Positions 58,780 to 64,000 of a DNA stretch of 64,000 nt are shown piece by piece. The stretch is taken from the NCBI RefSeq assembly GCF_028583425.1, contig NC_072793.1, positions 171,469,681-171,533,680 on the forward strand. Reading direction: 5' to 3'. The position numbers were made by a program, and so were the translations under genes. The first letter of the stretch is position 1. Every line of letters starts with the position of its first letter. This DNA is from Eublepharis macularius (Eukaryota > Chordata > Lepidosauria > Squamata > Eublepharidae). A model generated the notes under the pieces. That model saw only the letters and a program-made list of their open reading frames with translations, was not told where the DNA came from and ran no database searches.

Positions 58780-59600
58780 GTCTTGACGGGGGTGGGGGGA
58801 GTGGTGTTTCCCAAGCAGCTGCCCCAATGTTGGTGAGGGAGGGAACAGGGAGAGAGCAATTGTGGGTCAAGTTGGAGGGGCGGCTGGGCTGGGCCAGAAC
58901 CACCTTGCCTGAAGCACCGACTCCTGGTGAACCGCTGCAATGTGTAGAGGGCAAGAATACGTCTCCCTTCAGAGGCGATATTAGATTGACACTTGTCGTT
59001 CTGCTTCTGATACACTCATGGTGAACTGACAGTGAGGTCTTTTCTCAGGTTTCCTTCTCTCTTTGAATAACCCTTTATTTTGATCCATGCCTGCTTTCTC
59101 CCCATGTTTAATTGCTAACTAAAGGGTGCTCGAGCGAAAGGCGTCGGGGCAGCCTCTGCTCCTCAATTGTACTGAGAGAGGATGTGTGTTGTGGTCTCGT
59201 CTTGTGGGGTGCCGTTTTGAGGACCGAGGGACAGGTCGTTCCAACTCAGGTAGGGGGAAACTGTGGTAAAAGGGCCCTGTAGGGCCTTTTTTGCCAGTAT
59301 GAATGAGAGACTGATTCTGCTGCCATGGGTCTCAAGTTGCTCAACCTCAACAAGGAGTTCACTTCTTGCAGCCTTTATCCCACTGAATCCCCTTTCTTGT
59401 TTTTCACAGCTCCCCCCACAGGTCTTGAAGAGCATTACAGTCTGCTTGTTTAATTCTGTCAGAATTCCCCCCGCCCCTTTACATCAGCCCACTTGGAGGT
59501 AGAGGAAAGTTCACTTGCTAGAAGTATTCTCCCCATAGCAGGAGCCCAAGAATGAGATTAAAAAAAGAAAGAAAAGCAGAGATCAAATGACACCAGCTTC
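58780..59600. other. Gene 5 intron, shared with gene 4
   Basis: Segments up to about 59230 match the gene 4 intron at about 41230-41600 (for example AAAGGGTGCTCGAGC against AAAGGGTGCTTGAGC). After that the similarity is lost, before the L1 begins. Confidence 0.45.
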
Positions 59601-59602
59601 AG

Positions 59603-62600
59603 AAAATGAATTGTTTTTTTTTTTTTGAAAATTTTTTTATTGGGTTAGGATCAGTTATTTTCACATTACAATCAATTCTCCCATTTTCCAATTTCTAACC
59701 CCCTCCCTTTCCCCCCCTTTTTGTTGACTTCCAACAGTTTTCCAACCCTTTGTCCCTTTTCCCTTACTCCTTTTAAATTCCTCTATCTAACAAATGTATA
59801 TTCTCCCTTTATTCTAAGCAATACTTCTTTAACTATTTTTAATACTCTGTACCCTAACTATGAGTCCTTATTTCCATATTAGATAGACAATTTATCCCAT
59901 TTTTCATAATTCCAATTTCAATTATTTCTATAGATCATAAACCATATAAATCATACATTCATATAAATCAAACAATTTGACTTATGCTCTATATGTTACT
60001 CATTCTATCTTCTTCTTTCTATTTTAGTTATATTTAATTACATTAATATTTCTATTCCCCTTCAATAGTAAATCTATATAACTATCATCATATAATCAAT
60101 CAATTTGACTCATATATGTCTTCAAATAAACATATTCAATTTGGTACATTATACAAATCTTCCCAGAAAGAAAATATTATTAATTAATCAGTCCTTATAG
60201 TTAATCCTTATGGTTAGTTATTTTCTATCAATATTCTATTTGTTATTCTATATATATCAATCTGTTAACCTAACTGCTTAGAGATTCACATTTACCTCTT
60301 CTCCCCCCCGGTAAAGTCACCCCCCCTCTACATTTTATTATACTTCAATAGTTCTTAAACTGCCACAGTTCTCCTCCCACCTCCCATTTCTTCTCCAAAT
60401 ATTGTTTCAGCTTCTCCCAGTCTGTGTTAAACTGCCCTGAGTCCAGATTTCTCAGTTTTCTTGTCGTCTTGTCCATTTCTGCCATATACAGCAATTTGTA
60501 GATCCAATCTTCAATAGTTGGCACTTCTTGTACTTTCCATTTTTGCGCATACAAAATTCTAGCTGCTGCCGTCATGTAAAATATCAACGTCCTATGATGG
60601 GCTGGAATTCCCTCCATTCCCAAGTTTAGTAGCAGGAGTTCTGGGTTCTTATTTACTTGAAACTGCAAAATTTCACTCATTTCTCTTATTATTTCCCCCC
60701 AGTACTGCCTAGCTACCTCACACGACCACCACATATGATAGAGGGAGCCCTCATGCTTCCTGCATTTCCAGCATTTATTAGAAGTGTTCAAATTCCCTAG
60801 CGCAATCTTCTTTGGTGTCATGTACCAACGATAGATCATTTTGTAAATGTTCTCTTTAATGCTAGTACATGTCGTTTTCTTCATTGTAGTCTTCCACAAG
60901 TATTCCCATGCCTCCATTGTTATTTCTTTGTTGAAATTTATAGCCCATTTCACCATTTGTGTTTTAACTATCTCATCCTCAGTATACCATTTCAACAGTA
61001 CTTGGTATACCTTAGATATTCTTTTCTTGTCCTCTTTAAAAAGGGTCTGCTCTAGTTCCGAATTCTCTGCTCGTATACCTCCCTTTACAGAGTCCGAATT
61101 ATATAAATCTCTAATCTGTCTGTACTGGAACCAATCATAATGAGGTGATGATTCCTCCTGCGTCTTCATTCTGAGTTTAGATGCTTCAGTTCTAGTTATT
61201 TCTTTGTAAGTTAAACATTGTTGCTCATTGTCAACAGCTCTCGGATCTATCACCTCATATGGAACTACCCACAAAGGGGTTCCTTCTTGTAAATAAATTC
61301 TGTACTTCTTCCAGGTTGTATATAAACTTCTCCGTATGTAATGATGCAGGAACATCGAGTTCACCTTTACTTTGTCATGCCATAGGTATGCGTGCCATCC
61401 AAATATTTTTTTGTATCCCTCTAGGGCTAGTAATTTCTTGTTCTTTAACGTCATCCACTCTTTCAACCACACTAGGCAGATTGCGTCATGATAAAGTCTC
61501 AGATTGGGCAGTTGCATTCCGCCTCTTTCCTTTGCGTCTTGTAGAACTTTCATTTTCACTCGAGGCTTCTTGCCTGCCCAAACAAAATCTGATATTTTCC
61601 TCTGCCATTTTTCAAATTGCTTAGAGTCTCTGATGATTGGTATTGTCTGTAGCAAAAACATTACTCTTGGTAACACATTCATCTTAACTGCTGCAATCCT
61701 TCCCAACCATGACAGATTCAGCCTGTTCCATTTAATCAGATCTCTCTCTATCTGAGTCCATAATTTTTCATAGTTGTTTTAAAATAAGTCTATATTCTTT
61801 GCAGTCAGTTCGATTCCCAAATATTTCACCTTACTTGTTACTTCACAGTCTGTTATTTCCATTAACAATTGCTGTTTCTGCTTAGTCATATTTTTGCATA
61901 ATATCTTTGACTTCTTTTTATTAATATAAAAACCTGCCAAGTCTCCAAACTCCTTAATCTTATCTATCACTTTCGGCATGTTCTCCAATGGGTCCTCTAC
62001 AATTAACATTATATCATCCGCAAATGCTCTGACCTTGTATGAATAGTCCTTTATTTTTATTCCTCGAATTTCTTCGTCTTGTCGTATTTGTATCATCAGG
62101 ATCTCCAATACCAAAATGAACAACAGTGGAGACAACGGGCAACCTTGTCTTGTTCCTTTACTTATAATCAATTTCTTAGTCGCTTCATCGTTCACCACAA
62201 TTGCTGCAGTCTGGTCTCTATAAATTTCCTTAATTGCTCTGATGAATCTTTCTCCCAATTGTAGCTTTTCCATAGTGGCAAACATAAAATCCCAGTTTAA
62301 ATTGTCAAACGCCTTTTCAGCATCAACAAAGAAGAAACCAACCTCTTTGTCACAACGCTTGTCATAATATTCAATAGCATTAATCACTGTCCTTAAATTG
62401 TCTCTGATTTGTCTGTCTGGCAAAAAGCCTGCTTGTTCCTCCTCTATGACTTCCGAGAGCCACCCCTTCAGTCTCTCCGCCAATATCTTCGCGAAGATTT
62501 TATAGTCATTGTTAAGTAACGATATAGGTCTCTAATTTTTCACATTAGTCAAGTCTTGGCCCTCTTTTGGGATCAATGATATGTTCGCTTCACTCCAGGT

Positions 62601-64000
62601 ATCTGGAATCCTTTGATCCCTTAGAACTCCATTAATCACCTCTTTTAGGAATGGTGCCAGTTCATTGGCCATTGTCTTCTAAAATTTAGCCGTAAGTCCA
62701 TCTGGCCCTGGCGCCTTTCCTAGATTTGCAGATTGTATTGCCTTACTTATTTCCTCGTCCGTTACTTCACTGTTCAATTTATTTCTCCAAACTTCCGAGA
62801 TTACTGGAAGTTTCGTTTTCTCCAAATATGACGCTATTGATTCTTTATTTACCTCTTTCTTATTGTACAGCTTAGCGTAGAATTTATAAAAGGCTCTACT
62901 AATGGTAGTCTGTTCCAAATACGTTTTATTGTCTTCACAAATTTTATTTATTATTTTCTTTTCCCTTCTCTTCTTCAATTGCCATGCCAGGTACTTCCCA
63001 GGTTTGTTTGCACCTTCAAACGCTTTCTGATTCAGTCTTTTAAGATTCCACTCCAATTCTTTGTTACTCATTGCTGTTAACTGTTCTTGAAGTATTTTAA
63101 TTTCCTGATATAATTTCTTTTTCCCTGGTCTCTTTTTTAACTGTATTTCTTTGGCTTTTATTTTCTCCTCAATCTCTTGTCTTTTCTCCTCTTTCTTTTT
63201 TCTTGCTCTACCATTTAAGTCCATTAGTATGCCCCTTATAACCGCCTTATAAGCATCCCAAACTTTATCAGTTGGTACTTCTTTATTCACGTTATATTGT
63301 ATGAAGAACTTTGTCTCTCTTCTCAGCATCTCCATATTCTCTCCTTCCTGTAGCAAGTCCTCATTTATTCTCCATGCTTTCCTTTTTCTCCTTTTCCCTA
63401 ATTTCCACATAATTGGATTATGATCTGAGCCTACCATCGGCATTATTTCTACCTCCTTAGTCCATAACGCTAAGTCTTTTGAGGCCCAGACCATATCAAT
63501 TCTTGATAGTGTAGAGTGCCTTGCAGAATAAAAAGTAAACTGTCTGCTTTTGGGATATTCTCTTCTCCATACATCTTCTAGAGTCTCCTGTTGTGTCAAC
63601 TCAAAAAAGAGCTTTGGTAGTAGTCCTCTTTTCTTTTGTGCCGTTGTTGTCTTTTTATCTAATTCCAAGTTTGTCACTCCATTGAAGTCTCCAGCAAGAA
63701 TTATCTGGTCATATGAAAGATCGTCTAGCTGCTTCCTCAAATCCTCAAAGAAGCTTTCTTTTGCACCGTTAGGTGCGTAAACTCCGACTACCAACACTCT
63801 CTTTAAATTCCAAGTACATTCCACTGCTATAAATCTGGCTTCCACATCTTTCATTACAAATTTTGGCTGTAGCTCCTCTTTTATATACAACACCACTCCT
63901 CTTTTTTTCTTATTTGAGGCCGCTACAAATTCCTTGCCCAATTTTCCCAATTTTAAATATTTTACATCCTGCTTTCGAATATGGGTCTCTTGCAAACATA
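59603..64000 (-). mobile_element. L1-type LINE, nearly full ORF2, running off the window
   Basis: Minus-strand L1-clade retrotransposon. Its 3' end is a poly-A tract, seen as a T run at about 59612-59630. An AT-rich 3' UTR of about 700 bp (59631-60344) follows, then ORF2 from 60345 to beyond 63995. The endonuclease part shows QETHI, AGDFN, SRIDMVW and GSDHNP. The reverse transcriptase shows APGPDGL, DAEKAFDNLNW, GTRQGCPLSPLLF, FADDIML and YLGIEL. The C-terminus has a CX2CX8HX4C knuckle. All of this lies in one frame, with three in-frame stops (at about 62680, 62535 and 61780) and no frameshift that I could find, so it is a fairly young but dead copy. ORF1 and the 5' UTR would lie past the window end. 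No target duplication can be checked. Confidence 0.93.

Overview
The window looks like a squamate reptile (lizard or gecko) genome. It carries an intron-rich cluster of C2H2 zinc-finger genes of the SCAN and KRAB types, embedded in repeats typical of lepidosaurs: Sauria-type and other tRNA-derived SINEs, CR1, L2-like and L1 LINEs, short palindromic DNA transposons and fold-back elements. There are no bacterial features, no CRISPR array and no rRNA or free-standing tRNA gene. The species call is an inference from repeat types and gene families only.

Minus strand, 0-30 kb: three SCAN zinc-finger genes in a row. Gene 1 has a SCAN exon (4010-4477), a linker exon (3726-3834), a KRAB-A exon (2349-2475) and an 11-finger exon (78-1231). 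Gene 2 has SCAN (15383-16285), linker (13937-14057) and a 4-finger exon (11354-12126). Gene 3 has SCAN (26553-27290), linker (25391-25511) and a 5-finger exon (23864-24654), followed by a decayed zinc-finger exon (about 22730-23430). In genes 2 and 3 all exons join in phase and give predicted proteins of 598 and 549 aa. In gene 1 the linker and KRAB exons are both phase 0 to phase 1, so the frame allows either but not both.

Plus strand, 34-64 kb: two KRAB zinc-finger genes that are tandem duplicates about 18 kb apart. Gene 4 has a five-residue start exon (37542-37556), KRAB-A (38007-38133), two KRAB-B exons (38710-38802 and 39613-39696) and a 10-finger exon (42907-44033). Gene 5 has a start exon (55279-55293), KRAB-A (55929-56055) and one KRAB-B exon (57710-57802). 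No finger exon for gene 5 is visible. The place where synteny predicts it is occupied by a nearly full-length L1 (59603 to the window end), so the exon is either beyond the window or lost.

By family knowledge, these proteins are nuclear DNA-binding factors. The fingers select DNA, KRAB recruits repressive co-factors and SCAN mediates pairing with other SCAN proteins. Such clusters evolve by tandem duplication, finger gain or loss and decay, and each of these can be seen here. The intergenic DNA is mostly repeats. The most informative are fold-back elements flanked by 12-13 bp target duplications, and several palindromic element families with 3 bp or 8 bp target duplications. Exon ends are my own splice-site readings, without transcript support.
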